Positions 31,382 through 44,956 of a stretch of 64,000 nucleotides of DNA are shown here, in pieces. The translations under genes were made by a program, and so were the position numbers. The DNA is from Corbicula japonica (Eukaryota; Mollusca; Bivalvia; Venerida; Cyrenidae): assembly GCA_038501625.1 (NCBI GenBank), contig JAZAYU010000005.1:12239484-12303483 (forward strand). Direction: 5' to 3'. The stretch's first letter is position 1. Each line of letters starts with the position of its first letter. The notes below the pieces were generated by a model that was not told the DNA's origin, ran no database searches, and saw only the letters and a program-made list of their open reading frames with translations.

Positions 31382-34300
31382 ATGGCGGACGATGCAGAAC
31401 TCGAACAAATTCGGGCCAGAAGAATGGCAGAAATGCAGGCACAGATGGGGGTATGCTCGTTTTGTTATCTTTTCCATCAAGAAAAAATGTGCCCTCATTT
31501 AAAACTATTAACAGTAAAGTTGTAATCGTTAATTCCCAACAGCAAGAAGGTGAACCGGAATAGTATTCGACTGTCTAGATTTCGGATAGTAGTCACCAGT
31601 AATAGGGCTGTATTCAACTGGTGAACACTAATATCGACATATGTTCTTATTAAAAGAACAGTCTCCATTGCTTTTGTATATCTTTATCAATTTAGGCTAG
31701 CTTGAGAAGAGAATGACAGCTTTCTCGGTAACATGATCTGAGGCTGCCAGGCTAGGTTCTATGCAACTTTAATGATATCAGAAGGGCCTCAATGTCTAAT
31801 AATCTGTATTATACTTTCATATATTTTTATTTCGTTGCCTTTTGTAATATAGTGTTGCTCTCACTATAATCAAAGATTTTGTTATTTATTTTGTTTTAAT
31901 TTTAGCAGCATGAAAGCATACATGCCATATTTCTGGAAAGCATTCCAGGCGATTTGGTTCAAAATTCCAGGGGATTTTGATATAATTCCAGGGGATTTTT
32001 TAACGCGGCTAAACAAGCGGAATTTACTAGTAACTAAACTAAGATGCAATATTAAATATATTTATCCTCATTTATTTAAACAATATTTTTATTATTTATT
32101 TTTGTAACAGGGTGTCAGCACATAATAAAACTATATAAAACAAACACTATATGAACTGTCCGACAAACTCTGATGTGCATAGCACAGACTAACATCAGTT
32201 AGAACAATTATTTAAGTTAATTAACATGGACTTGGATGTTATTAACTTGCTGCAGATGCTGAGTTCGAACACTCAACATATGGTCTCTGCAGTCAAACCA
32301 GACCAGGAGTCAGTCTGGATCTTTCTAAGTATGCTAAGGGGGTTTGTTTAGAAAAGTCTTTGTGTATTTACATTATAATTTCTATTTTCTGTTCAAAATC
32401 CCCATGAAAATTAAATATTGCTGCCCAAAAATTGTGTTCGAGCAACACTACTGAAGTCCATCTGGATCTGTCCGTGAATATATCAAATGTTGCAGCTTCA
32501 ATGGCTATTATATTTTTATTCCAAGGATGCAAGAATCAGCTTGACTGGTCATTTCTTCCTACTTTGTAATTGAAAAAAAATATTTGCAAACGTGCCAAAA
32601 CGTTAATTGTTGGTCAAAAGACGAATAATTTGTATCCGAAAGTGTCCCATTATCCGGATACACACATAATTTGGACATCATAAACAAACCTTCAATCCTT
32701 TGACAACTCCGCTAATTGTACATAAAACAGACGGTATACTTGTGATTTCATTCACACCTATGCAAACAATCAATTATCCAATAAACAATCCTGTTAATTG
32801 TCAATTCTCACTAAATAATCGATAATCCTCTCGGTGACACTAATTAGACGAATTCGGAACGTTTTGACACAACCGTTAGGAGTCCGAGATACCTAACGGT
32901 GTATTCGGCGTATAGACAAATGTCTTTATGAGAGCGACAAAAATGCATTTTTATACCGTTTTTCTTAACTTTTGTTAATTCCGGGGGATTTTCGTCTCCC
33001 GCCGGGGGGCCAGGGGATGGCTCTAAATTCCGGGGGATTTTTCCCCCCGCCGGGGGATATGGCATGTATGTGAAAGGTTTGACATGCATTTGATACTGAT
33101 ACCAGTTACACTTATTACACTTTCAGTGAACATTACTGGAAATAACGGTAACAAATACAGAAATACACTATTTTACCAAAATTGACCAAAATATACCGAA
33201 ATAAGCTTTGATTACTGAAATAAACTTGATAAATTGAAATAACAGCATAATTTGTTGTTATATATACTTAAATAATATGTTAAAAATAATATAATAGTAT
33301 TCAAAATAAATGTCAAAGATTCCTTATATAAAATGTGTTAATAAAATTTTGTTATCTTGTATCAGTGGCAGATCCAGGATTTCAGCAAGGGGGTCAACTT
33401 GGCAAGCTGTATTTTTAACAGCGTCAATTTTCAACTAAGCTAAACCCAATAGATAATGTTTGTAAAAGGCCCAAATAAAATCCAAGAGTCCTAATTAGTC
33501 TAGGGAGTCTGCGAGCTCCCCCGGAAAATATTGAAAATACTCTGCCTCATTATCTGCGTCTAGATATGTGAATTAAAATGTTTCAACTCAAGAAGTTGTT
33601 AATTAAAGAAAAAAACTGCTCGAAATGGCTTAATTCAGGGTTCCCAGTTTCTGGTCAATACTTTCACAAGTTGGAAAATGTTGAAGACATTTTAGATGCA
33701 CTAATAACTGTTTGTGGTGGGATGGGGTTTAGAGAGAAAATTAGCTGTGAGATATATCATTAAAAACAAATTTATGAACGTTAATGTGCCGAGTCAATAG
33801 TCGACTTTTAAAAGTGATGGCTTTACTGTATAAGTAAAGAAAACACTGTGTATGGAGAATATAACATCCGAGTTCTTTAACTGTCCGAAATTATACGTTG
33901 ACGTGGAAAATCTTTATTGAGGTAAAGAAATTAGAGGGTTTCTTGAGTTTTTTTATGTATTTTATGTATCCCATTTTCTTCGAAAGGGCGACACAAAAAG
34001 TCTTAAACATATCAATTGTTTTCACACAGTGGCAAGTGTGCAGTGAAGCGAAGTTGTTTATTGGCAATACACAGGTTAGAATTGAGAGCAAGAAATATGC
34101 GTGAAGTCCGAGTTTTGACACTCAAGACCATCACAGAGGCCGCATTTTTGTCGTCAAATGAAACAATTTTGCACCAGACTTGATGTCCATTTCTTTCTGG
34201 AAACCATTAATATTGATTCACATCCACAAACTTCGAACCTCGAACAACCCGGGACAAAAAAATCAGGGAAATTTACCACTGTGCATAATCCCTTCATTTC

Positions 34301-37300
34301 AGAGTTGTTTCCCTTTATAATGATAAGCTGTTTGGTGGAAATGTTAACATTATTTTTCTTAGTGATTTATATACATTTTATACAAATAAATTATATCCAA
34401 ATACCCGGTAAATTATTTTATCATATAGAAGGTATCTGATCCATCTGCAGTCTCTGTTACAGATTACATGCAATAATAATGAACTGTTATCACACTCCCA
34501 AGCAGACAAGCAGTCATATATCAGTACTTTGCTAAACAATTAATTATTAATAAACTTATCATGGTGTCTTATTGCAGAGAGAATTTTAATAAATATTGTG
34601 TATATTAAATACTGAAACAAAGTGTTCATGAAGGAGGAATAAAAGTTTTGAACTGTTCAAAGCCAGCTTTATGAAAACCTGATCATGAATCTTGTAATAA
34701 TGTAATTGATGTAACTTTACTGTTAGGATATTTATGCTGGTTAGCAATTCTGAATAAAAAAAATCAAATAATATTCATCTTTAATTGTTTTGTCAACATG
34801 TCATTTTTTATTTCAGGTCTTGGATAAGAGTTTAAATAAATCTGTGGTTGTATATAATGTAAAGTGAAAATTGCGATGTTATTTGTACATGTCATAAATG
34901 AAAATTTCAATTTTATGTTATTCATATTGTATACCGTTTATATTTACTTACTTATTAAAGATTGAAAGTAAATGTTAATGACTTTACAGTTCCATTCTTT
35001 TACAATCATCTCATGATCTTCAATTTTTGTATGTCTGTAACTTTTCAAAAAATGTGTCTTGGAAAACATGTTACGTCATTGATTTTCATGTCTTTATTAT
35101 ACATGTACATGTATTACTTTGTGGCTGTAAATTTGCTATATGCTATTTTACCCCAATAAAGTTTATGTTATGTTATGTTTTCAATAAATGTGCTAACTGT
35201 TCACACATTTTGCACAAAACCAAAAACCAGCGCCTTTAATAACAATTTTAATTTATCAAAGTTTTACTTTTTAAAATCTCTTAAATTGGTAAACAATAAG
35301 CTAATCAGAACTGATAATTTGCTGTGCTAATTGGTATAAAAAATGCGCAGTCGCTTCCTATTGAAGATTTGTAATCTTTGCAACTTCTAAAATAAAGTAA
35401 ACATAACAAAAACAGTTTGTTTGTTTTTTTTGCATTAAACATATATATAATAATTAATTAGAATCACCATGTATAGAGTCCATAAACCATGTTTTAAAAC
35501 AGACTGTTAATAAGGAAACCAAAAGTTGACCTGAGTTTGTTTGCTTGACTAACAAATTTGTGGACGGTCAATTCATGGAGTTAAGAAGCACAATATTGGT
35601 TACTAGGAAGACTATGTTTCTGTGGTTTATAAACAATAAAATACGATTTATCTTCGATACTAGTTAAGTTTTTCTTTTTAACATCAACTAATAAACATTA
35701 GTTTTAGGTAGATAAACTCAAGGATAAGTTTAAAAAACACATAATAACTTACCACAATCTTGGCAATTAAATGATATTTATCATGTTTGTGTAGTTCTCA
35801 CTGCATATATAAAAATGTCCCATTACTATCAAGAGCTTGTTTCTGTTAAAATGAATCTTTGGCATTTATTTTATATATTAATAGTTTAACATATTAAATA
35901 AATAAAACAACAAACAATGCTTTAATTTCAATTTATTAAGTGTATTTCGGTAATTAAAGCCTATTTCAGTAACTTTCAGTAAAAAGTGTATTTCGGTATT
36001 CAGTGTTACCCGAAATACATGTTATTTATTTATGAATCTATTTCTGTGTTAAGAAGCATTTAAAGAAATGTGTATCCAAAAAAAATTACCAGCAGTAGTA
36101 CAATAATTTTTTAGTGTTTTTTTTTTTTTAAATATCTTGATATATGAATAGAAACTTGATAATTTCAAACTTTCTGGTCAAAATCTGCATGAAAATAAAA
36201 TATTTCTGCCCATAGATAAGGTTTGAGCAACCCCACTGAACCCTCACTGGAACCGCCTAAGATGTCTCTTGTGTACCAGCTGCTTAAGACACATAGCTGT
36301 ATAAAAGTTAAAACAGTATGACATGTTACTTCTAACTTGGTTTAACTTTGATACTAATTATAAATAATATGTTTGACATTAAAAATTATTTCAGGGCCAA
36401 GGGGGAGGTGCAGGAAATGAACAGCAGAAGGAAAAAGAGCGTCAAATGGAAGAAATGAAACACAGTATTCTTAGTCAAGTACTTGATCAGTCAGCTCGAA
36501 CTAGATGTGAGTTTCATATTCAACTTCACCCAGTCTTAAAACACCCAAAAAAGTGGTTTCTTTTTGTAATAACATCTACTTTGTTAGATACAACCTAATT
36601 ATCACTTGGATGACCAGTGTAGATTCTGATCAGCCAGCTCATCTGTGCAGTCTGACCAGGATCTAAACAGTTTGCTTTTAGAGTAATAAATGTGCCTTGC
36701 TAGGGTCATATTGTCGAACAAGGTAGGTATTATAGAATTAGGATGTTATAGTCAAGCTAGAATTGTATTGCTAAAATATGATTGACTTTTCAAAGTAGGA
36801 ATGTGCTGCCTAAGTAGGATTGCTCAGATAGATTTCCATTGTTTGGGAAAAGTTGTTAATTAAAAGCTATGTTTTGAAAATGATGGGACAATAAAAATGA
36901 CAAGAGTTGTTATTGTTGTGTTGTGCTTTTGAAAAATGCTATAATTCTTTGTTTCAGTAAATACAATTGCTGTAGCCAAACCTGAGAAAGCAAGGATGGT
37001 AGAAGCTATGTTAATACAGATGGCCCAGTCAGGTCAGATAGGTGGAAAGGTATGTGTATTCTGTAACCTTAACATCCGTGCTGTCTGATCAGGATCTAAA
37101 CTGTTCGCTTTTTGATTCATTAGGTTATTTCTGACCAATATGCGACCGGAATCCGGCTGATATGGATCTACGCTGGTCCCACATGCGTAAAAATGCGTAA
37201 AATCAAGGAAAGGGTTAAGAGGTACAGGTTGATCTTTGTGAGCAACACTTCTAAACAATGGTGAGGCCCCAGTGTTCTGAAAAATTAGTATGTTTAACCA

Positions 37301-40300
37301 GTATGATGGTGAAGAGGACATAACAGTTGATTTACCCATATAATAAGTCTTTCCTTTATGGCATGAACCAACATTGTAGATCCAAATCACCCTGTAAAGA
37401 TCCGGCACAACCTTGCCATCTGATCAGGATCTGCACTGTTCGCTTTTCAATAATAAGGTTTTTACTAACCAAAAAGTGAACAGTGCAGATCCTGATTAGA
37501 CAGCACAGCTCATGTGTTGGTTGTCAGATCTAGATTGACATGGGTCTCTCATGGGATAAAATTCATATATACTGACTGCTAATGAAAATGCAACATTTTA
37601 TTTTTGAAATATTTTTAATGTGTGTAAAAGTTAAATAAATTGGCAATTTTAAAATTAATAAGATGTTGTTGGGCCAAGTGGATAGTTGTCGACATTGAAC
37701 AATGCATTCGATGAGCGATTTCACGTTGAGACATCCCTCCTTGGATCATGCCTAAAACCTCATGTCGCTGGTTGTCTGAAAGCCTTGGCCTAATCACATG
37801 TTTACATGCCAAAACAAAAACTTTGTGCTAACTGTAGGAAAGAAAGTTTAAAAAGTAAGTGGACCACTGTATCATTATGTATCAATTGGTTACTTATTGA
37901 TTTTAAAACACATCTACCTTTGGCAATTTATTAAACTTTTACACACATCAAATATATTCCAAAAAAATAGTGTTGTGTTCTAATTGGCAGTCAGTACATA
38001 TGGAGTAAAGGGTTAACCTAAAGACACAATGATAGTGTTCAAGATATCAGTACCCAAGGTTATAAAACTGAGCATGGAAACCAGTCTCAAATCTGAAGCA
38101 TCTGATTGGCTGAAATGGCGACCAGTCGCCATTTGAGCCAATCAGATGCTTGAGATTTGAGACTGGTTTCCAATCTCAGCTTTAGAACCTTAAAAAACTG
38201 TCAGTTTTATCAGATTTTGACAGGAATTCAACAATAAATAAAAAAACTAACATCTTTATTTATGATATTATGGTAAGATTTGGGGCAAATGTGCCACCAT
38301 CTCTAACCTGTGTTCTTCTTTTCAGCTGAATGAAAATCAATTAAAAGATCTTCTTGGTAAAGTTAGTGAAAGAACACAAAAGACCACCACTGTAAAGGTA
38401 AGGTTTTACTATTTGCTTTTGGTATTCTTGCTATTGCGTTCTTACAAAAAGCAAAGTGGTGGTTTCAAACTTTTTATCTCCCGCCGATGAAATCGGGAGG
38501 GGGATATTGTTTTGGCGTTGTCTGTCCGTCACGGTGTCACGTCGTCACGCTGTCCGTCCGAATTTCGTTTCCGCGCTATTTCTCCGCAACCACTGGATGG
38601 ATTTCAACGAAACTTGGTGGCAACCATCAGTACCAAGAGGAGATGCGCATATCGTCGTCTTGTTCCTGTCAGACCATTTAACACAGAGTTATGGCCCTTT
38701 GATAACCTATGCATTATGTATACAGAGCAGTATTCGTTTCCGCGCTATTTCTCTGCAACTACTGTATGGATTTCAATGAAACTTGGTGGGAACCATCAGT
38801 ACCAAGAGGAGATGCGCATATCATCATCTTGTTCTGGTCAGACCATTTAACACAGAGTTATGGCCCTTTGATAAACTATGCATTATGTATATAGAGCAGT
38901 GTTTGTTTCCGCGCTATTTCTCTGCAACTACCATATGGATTTCAATGAAACTTGCTGAAAACCATCTTTACCAAGAGGAGATGCGCATATCGTCGTCTTG
39001 TTGACATCAGACTATTTAACACAGGGTTATTGCCCTTTGATAACTTATGCATTATGCATATAGTGCAGTATTCATTTCCGTGCCATTTCTCTGCAACTAC
39101 CAGATGGATTTCAATGAATCTTTCTGAGAACCATCAATACTGAGAGGAGATGCGCATGTTGTCGTCTTGTTCCAGTCAGACTGTTGAACACAGAGTTACG
39201 GCCCTTTGATAACTTATGCATTATGCATATAGAGCAGTATTCATTTCCTTGCTATTTCTCTGCAACTACTGAATGTATTTCAATGAAACTTTCCGAAAAC
39301 CATCAATACCAAGAAGAGATGCGCATGTCATCGTCTTGTTCCAGTCAGACTGTTTAACACAGAGTTATTGCCCTTTGATAACTTATGTTTTATGCATATA
39401 GAGTAGTATTCATTTCTGCGCTATTTCTCTGCAACTATTGGATGGATTTCAATAAATCTTTCTGAGAACCATCAATACCAAGAGGAGATGCGCATATTAT
39501 CGTCTTGTTCTGGTCAGACCGTTAAACACAGAGTTACGGCTCTTTGATAACTTATGCATTATGCATATAGAGCAGTTTTCATTTCCCAGCTATTTCTCTG
39601 CAACTACTGAATGGAATTCAATGAAACTTTCTTGAAACCATCAATACCAAGAAGAGCTGCACATATCATTGTCTTGTTCCGGTCAGACTGTTTATCACAG
39701 AGTTATGGCTCTTTGATAACTTATGCATTATGCATATAGAGCAGTATTTGTTTCCGTGCAACTTTTGGATGGATTTCAATGAAACACTTTCTGGAAACCA
39801 TCTATACCAAGAGGAAATGCGCATATCACCCTCTTGTTCCCGTCAGACTATTTAACACAGGGTTATGGCCCTTTGATAACTAATGCATTATGCATATTAT
39901 AGAGCAGTATTCATTTCCCCTATTTCTCTGCAACTACTGGATGGATTCCAATTAATCTTTCTGAGAACCATAACAGATGTGTATATTGTTATCTTGTTCC
40001 AGTTGGACTGTAACACAGAGTTATTGCCCTTTGATAACTTATGTATGATGCATATAGAGAAGTATTTGTTTCCGCTCTATTTCTTTGCAAGTTCTTGATG
40101 GATTGAAATGAAACTTTCTGGGAAACATCAATACTGAGATGAGATGCACATTTTGTCATCTTGTTCCGGTCAGACTATTTAACACAGAGTTATTGCCCTT
40201 TGATAACTAATGTATTATGCATATAGAGCAGAATTTGTTTCCGCACTATTTCTCTGCAACTACTGGGTGGATTTTAATGAACATTTCTGGGAACCATCAA

Positions 40301-41966
40301 TACAAAAAGGAGACGCGCATATTGTCATCTTGTTTCAGTCAGATCCTTTAACACAGAGTTATGGCCCTTTGATAAATTATGCATTTTGCATGTAGAGCAG
40401 TATTTATTTCCTTGCTATTTCTCGGCAGGAATCTATGGAAACCATCAATACCAAGACAAGATGCCCATATTTTTGTCTTGTTCTGGTCTGACCGTTTAAC
40501 ACAGTTATGGCCCTTTGATAAGTTATGCACTATGCATATAGATTAGTATTCGTTTCCATGCCACTTCTGTGCAACTTCTGCATGGATTTATATTAAATAA
40601 AGCGCTATATTTTTACTACTGCATTCTTCATTTCAACACTTTGAAGACTTTTAGTCTTATTTTTATATTCTGTTTTTTTTGATATCTGAAGTTTTTTTTC
40701 ACCTTTTTTGACATCCATGATAAATATCGAAATAAAGCCCTATGTCTTCAGCTGTTATGTTAGTAACAACCAGTATTCGGCGGGGGATATAAATTCAACG
40801 AATTTGCTTGTTCTTTCAAATTTCCCACAAAGTACCTAAAAACTGGTCTGTGGACTGCAATCACCAATATATTATAAATTGAAAAATTTCAGACAATACT
40901 GATCTAGTGCATCATTTAGCAGAGTTTGCATCAAGCAATAACATTGAAATATATGAGAAATATGTCATTTAATCTTCTACTGTAGTATTTACCAGGAGTC
41001 TCTGTTGAGGTTTTTGGATGGCTGGTAACCTTGAACTTGCAACAAATTGTGGCATTTCACATGGAATTTAGAAAGTCTCATGCCATCTTGATCTGTTCTC
41101 TTTGATTTATTAGGTTATTATATCTCCGCTTCGAAGAAGAGGGGGGTATACTGTTTTATTAAACCCCGCTTCGAAGAAAAGGGAGTATACTGTTTTACCC
41201 TTGTCAATCAGTCCATGCGTCCGTAACAAAATTTCCATTGCAGTTTTCTCAGCAACTATAACATGCAGCAGCTTGATACACTGTATTTTGCATATTGCTT
41301 TACCCTATAGTCCCATATGGTGTAAAGTGATTTTATGCTCTTTGCTCATCTACTTCCTGTTTACCGAATATTTTTTATAGATTTTGTCACTATAAAGCAG
41401 CCTGATATTTGCACATTGCTTATTCCTATAGTCCCATATGATGCAAAGCGATTTTATGCTCCTTGCTCATCTACTTCCTGTTTACGGAATACTTAGATTT
41501 TTACACATAGTGACATACATGCACAATTTTCGTCACAGTTTTCTCAGCAACTACACAATCCAAAGAGCATCTTTATCACCATAGAGGTGCATTTCATAAA
41601 ACAAAGGGCATCTTTATTGAAAAATGCAAATTACATTTTGAAAGTCATCTCACAGCAGGGGTATCACTAGTGAGCATTTCCTCACAGATTTACTTGTTTC
41701 ATACCAAGAACCAACCAGTGTAGATCCAGATTAGATGGCATCAATATGATATGCCAGGTGATCTGGATCTACAGTGTTGGTTTATAAGATAAAACCCCAT
41801 AAAAATGGAGTTATGGGTTAAACATCCCATAAAAATGATTCCCCTGCATTTATTTAGTGCTGTAGTATATGATAAATGCCTGTTAGCTGTGCATAACATC
41901 ATATATATCTGTTGTTTATTTCAGTTTGACAGACGTAGAGCTGCTTTAGACAGTGATGAAGATTGA
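31382..41966 (+). CDS. PDCD5: programmed cell death protein 5
   Basis: Five coding exons: 31382-31450, 36395-36506, 36958-37049, 38326-38397, 41925-41966; phases agree and the product is 128 aa, close to the known length of about 125. PDCD5 is a small conserved alpha-helical protein of cytoplasm and nucleus, implicated in apoptosis, TIP60/p53 signalling and the CCT chaperonin. Visible family features are the N-terminal MADDAELEQIRARRMAEMQ helix, the core ILSQVLDQSARTRLNTIAV and KPEKARMVEAMLIQMAQ, then TTTVKFDRRR and the acidic end LDSDED. A Gly-rich linker (GQGGGAGNEQ) follows the first exon. Introns 1, 3 and 4 are packed with mobile elements, spreading a 387-bp coding sequence over 10.6 kb. 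This is the most secure identification in the window. Confidence 0.97.
33112..36040. mobile_element. possible DNA transposon bounded by ~110-bp inverted arms, PDCD5 intron 1
   Basis: The left arm (about 33112-33250) and right arm (about 35925-36040) are reverse complements with moderate divergence. Shared pieces include GAAATACACT, CCGAAATA, AAGCTTTGATTAC versus AGGCTTTAATTAC, and GATAAATTGAAAT versus AATAAATTGAAAT. The 2.7 kb between them holds only short, unrecognised open frames, so it is non-autonomous or decayed. Exact ends and target duplication are not resolved. Confidence 0.5.
37070..37218. repeat. pb-MITE, 5' truncated, PDCD5 intron 3
   Basis: It starts inside the first hairpin (CATCCGTGCTGTCTGATCAG) and ends GGAAAGGGTTAA at 37218. 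Together with the neighbouring decayed copy it marks the leftmost occurrence of the family. Confidence 0.85.
37395..37560. repeat. pb-MITE, decayed copy, PDCD5 intron 3
   Basis: The internal hairpins are recognisable (CATCTGATCAGGATCTGCAC, AACAGTGCAGATCCTGATTA); both termini are lost. Confidence 0.7.
37572..37994 (-). mobile_element. Tc1/mariner-type element, internally deleted, with ~80-bp TIRs
   Basis: The element starts CTGACTGC and ends GGCAGTCAG, flanked by TA on both sides (37570-37571 and 37995-37996). The inverted terminal arms are about 80 bp with scattered mismatches; both include TGTGTGTAAAAGTT. Between them a minus-strand frame (37812-37615) encodes a helix-turn-helix peptide with RPRLSDNQRHEVLGMIQGG, then SQREIAHRMHCSMST, typical of the N-terminal DNA-binding part of Tc1/mariner transposases. 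The catalytic DDE part is missing, so this is a non-autonomous remnant in PDCD5 intron 3. Confidence 0.85.
38052..38192. repeat. FB palindromic element, PDCD5 intron 3
   Basis: Full-length palindrome with few mismatches (left end ACCCAAGG, right end GAACCTTA diverged). It ends about 130 bp upstream of the exon 4 acceptor. Confidence 0.9.
38474..40791. mobile_element. TIR-capped element with 170-bp tandem array, PDCD5 intron 4
   Basis: Short inverted ends (TATCTCCCGCCGAT at the left, ATTCGGCGGGGGATATA at the right) enclose about twelve direct repeats of 170 bp (about 38560-40560). Each unit contains TTTCTCTGCAACTACTGGAT, ACCAAGAGGAGATGCGCATA and ACAGAGTTATGGCCCTTTGA. Open frames of 60-110 codons inside are repeat by-products. 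Confidence 0.85.
41115..41690. repeat. repeat-derived block, PDCD5 intron 4
   Basis: The left end is duplicated (CCGCTTCGAAGAAGAGG and CCGCTTCGAAGAAAAGG, 40 bp apart). A 122-bp direct repeat containing ATAGTCCCATATGGTG and CTCATCTACTTCCTGTTTAC occurs twice. Probably a shorter relative of the TIR-capped tandem-array elements. Confidence 0.6.
41695..41825. repeat. pb-MITE fragment, PDCD5 intron 4
   Basis: Diverged hairpin sequence (CCAGTGTAGATCCAGATTAG, GATCTGGATCTACAGTGTTG) without clear termini. Confidence 0.55.
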
Positions 41967-42160
41967 CACCCGTCCCTGAGAACCTTTTATTTTGAAATAC
42001 TAAATAGTGCTATACCAATGCTTGTGCTCCTCTGTGATGTTGAACACAAGTCTGTCTGTCTCTTGGCTGATATAAAAAAAGGAATGGAAAATAATAATTT
42101 GCAATCAGTAAATTCAACTTTTTTTACCAAAAAAAGACTTGTTTAGGTGGGATATAATTT

Positions 42161-43141
42161 TTGTGTTGCCCCTTATTTGTCACGAAAACTTAACGTTGGC
42201 TATAACTTTGCCATTTCTTAATATTTCTTCATCAAACTTTCAAATCATACTGCTTATGACAACACGGTCATGATGATGCCAAATTCTTTAGGTCAAGGTC
42301 ACATTTGATGGAGTTATGCCCCTTTTTCGTCACGAAAACTTAACGTTGACTATAACTTTGCCATTTCTTAATATTTCTTCATCAAACTTTCAAATCATAC
42401 TGCTTAGTACAACACGGTCATGATATGCCAAATTCTTTAGGTCAAGGTCACATTTGATGGAGTTATGCCCCTTTTTCGTCACGAAAACTTAACATTGGCT
42501 ATAATTTTGCCATTTCTTAACATTTCTTCATCAAACTTTCAAAATATATTGCTTACAACAACACGGTCTTCATGATACCAAAATCTTTAGGTCAAGGTCA
42601 CATGCCACAAAGTTATGCCCCTTTTCATACTTATTTTGTCATGAAAACTTAATCTTGGCTATAACTTTGCCATTTCTCAATATTTCTTCATGAAACTTTC
42701 AAATTATATTGCTTAAGACAACACACTCATGATGATGCCAAAATCTTTAGGTCAAGGTCATATTTGTTGAAGTTATGCCCCTTTTTGTACTTGGATTTTG
42801 ACATGAAAACTTAACATTGGCTATAACTTTGACATTTCTCTATACTTCATGAAACTTTCAAATTATATTGCTCATGACAACATGCTCATTATGATGCCAA
42901 ATTCTTTAGGTCAAGGTCATATTTGTTGGAGTTATGCCCCTTTTTTGTACTTGGATTTTTACACGAAAACTTAATGTTGGCTATAACTTTGCCATTTCTC
43001 AATATTTCTTCATGAAACTTCCAAATTATATTGCTCAAGACAACACACTCGTGATGATGAGATGTTGTTTCGGTCAAGATGGAGTTATGCCCCTTTTTGA
43101 ACTTGCATTTTTTTCCAACATTATACCAGAGGGCGACACAA
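42161..43141. mobile_element. TIR-capped element with ~150-bp tandem array
   Basis: Left end TTGTGTTGCC and right end GGCGACACAA are 10-bp inverted repeats with one mismatch. Inside are six to seven units of 149-160 bp with CTTAACGTTGGCTATAACTT, TTTCTTCATGAAACTTTC, AGGTCAAGGTCA and GAGTTATGCCCC. It starts about 195 bp after the PDCD5 stop and may be part of its 3'UTR. Confidence 0.85.
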
Positions 43142-44426
43142 GTGTTCAGCTGAACACCCATCTAGTCTTAATATAAAATGAAATAATAGCAAATTGAACA
43201 GCGAATTTCCAAGGGGATTAGAGATACAATAGCAAAATAAGCAGCATATATTTCGCCACATTAGTGCAATAACAGTATAGGTTCTTTAAAAAAAAGAAGG
43301 AGATATAATAATGTTTTTGCATGAAGGTGACGATTTGTTGAAAATTCAATTTTGAAGATTTTTCTAACAAAAAAATTAAATATCCTCGCAAATTAAAATG
43401 ATTTCACATTAGTTTGTAATGTTTACATCTTGTCCGTGTATTCAATCAAATTACATGTACATTTTAACACTTTGGTCAATTTTGCAAACTGCACGTGTAC
43501 AATTTAATATATTATAATGTTAAATTTTCAAACTGAGGCGAAGGTGTCAAATTCTATACATGTATGTTACAACATTATAACAATGAGGATTTATTTTCTG
43601 ACTTTGTATAAAAGACATTGTGCACATTATATAACAAATCATTTAATTTATAATGTCAAGATGAAACAAAGAAGGAACGTAACATGTGCTTTAACAACAA
43701 TATTATATTCTGTGTACTTCAGACAGACATCTTAAAATAGAGAACGATATTATAAAAAAATTTGGTGTTATTTAGATATAAAAGTGAAATTTGATAATAT
43801 TTATCAAATTTGATGCATGGAGAATAGTTGTGTTTTTTTTAAGAGAATTATTATTAAAGCATTTTTTAAGGATTGAATGAAAGAAATATCTGTAAAAAAA
43901 ACAACAAAACAAGCAGGTTCACCACATTTAATACATAACCACGATTAACATACTTGTGTGATAACTTCTTCAAAAGTTCAGCACTCTATTAAAAGTCTTT
44001 AAAGAAGATATAATCGAAAACATAACTGTTAATTGAATATTAAAGTGGGCTATTCATAATAAGGTGATTTTTTGCTGGAATTTTTCTGGGGTAAGAGTGT
44101 TTTGTAAAAAAAGAATAGCACCAAAGTGATTGCTGGGATTGATTTTTTGTGTTCATTACGTTTTATTTCCTTGATTTGTTATAGACTACCAATTTGTCCA
44201 TTTAAATATTAAGAACTTTTATTATATTTTATCTGTGAATAAAAACAACATCATTGGAAAAGACCATTTTTTTTGTTTGTAGCTAGGTTGCTTGTTTAAA
44301 AATCAGCAGTAACCAAAACAACAAGAGCAGTTAGTTCATTTAAAGATGGTCATTTATTTTCTTATTTGATGTGTCAAAAAAACAATATAATATTAATAAA
44401 TCAACTATGTTATATAATTGCTTGTG
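43142..44426. other. intergenic, no gene seen
   Basis: AT-rich, with short unconserved open frames and several AATAAA-like hexamers (for example near 44236) that could end the PDCD5 transcript. Confidence 0.45.
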
Positions 44427-44670
44427 TTGACCCTTTACTCCATATATACAAGTTTTATCACGTATGCTAAGTTTAGATACAGAATGATCATCTGGCAAAT
44501 CTTCTATCTGATCAGGATCTACACTGTTCCCTTTTTTTATTCAAAAGGTAATTTATGACTAAAGGGCACAGTGTAGATCACGATCAGATGTCACAGACTG
44601 CCTGCTGATCTGGATCTACACTGTTTGCACATGTGATAAACTTTTTATAATATATGAAGTAAAGGGTTAA
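44427..44670. repeat. pb-MITE, diverged subfamily
   Basis: Ends TTGACCCTTTACTCC and AAAGGGTTAA. It belongs to the CCTTTACTCCATATATAC subfamily; the internal hairpins are imperfect. Confidence 0.85.
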
Positions 44671-44956
44671 ACAAAATGTTATTTGCTAGGAGAGGGTTGC
44701 TGTCGGAATTATTGATTGTTACTCAATTCTACTCATTTACATTAATTAAAGTGTAAAGTTAACATTAGCACCTGTGAATCAATTTTTTTCATCTGATTGC
44801 TCCATTGCCTTTTGTATTTATATTAAACTAAATTTTGTAATGCATACTGAAGTTTTGTTTTATATTTTCCTGTAATTTGTTGTAAATGTTCTGTAGTATT
44901 CAAGTTTTTAACTTATATTTTCTTTTACAAAGTCCTTATTTCACATGGCTTAGATA

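Noticed and set aside
31910..33090. Possible inverted-end element in PDCD5 intron 1 (CATGCCATAT near 31920 and ATATGGCATG near 33057, with GGGGGATTTT motifs)
   Set aside because: Only about 10 bp of the ends match and the interior shows no consistent structure, so I could not separate it from chance.
38456..40530. Chain of 60-110 codon open frames that resemble each other
   Set aside because: By-products of the 170-bp tandem array inside PDCD5 intron 4.
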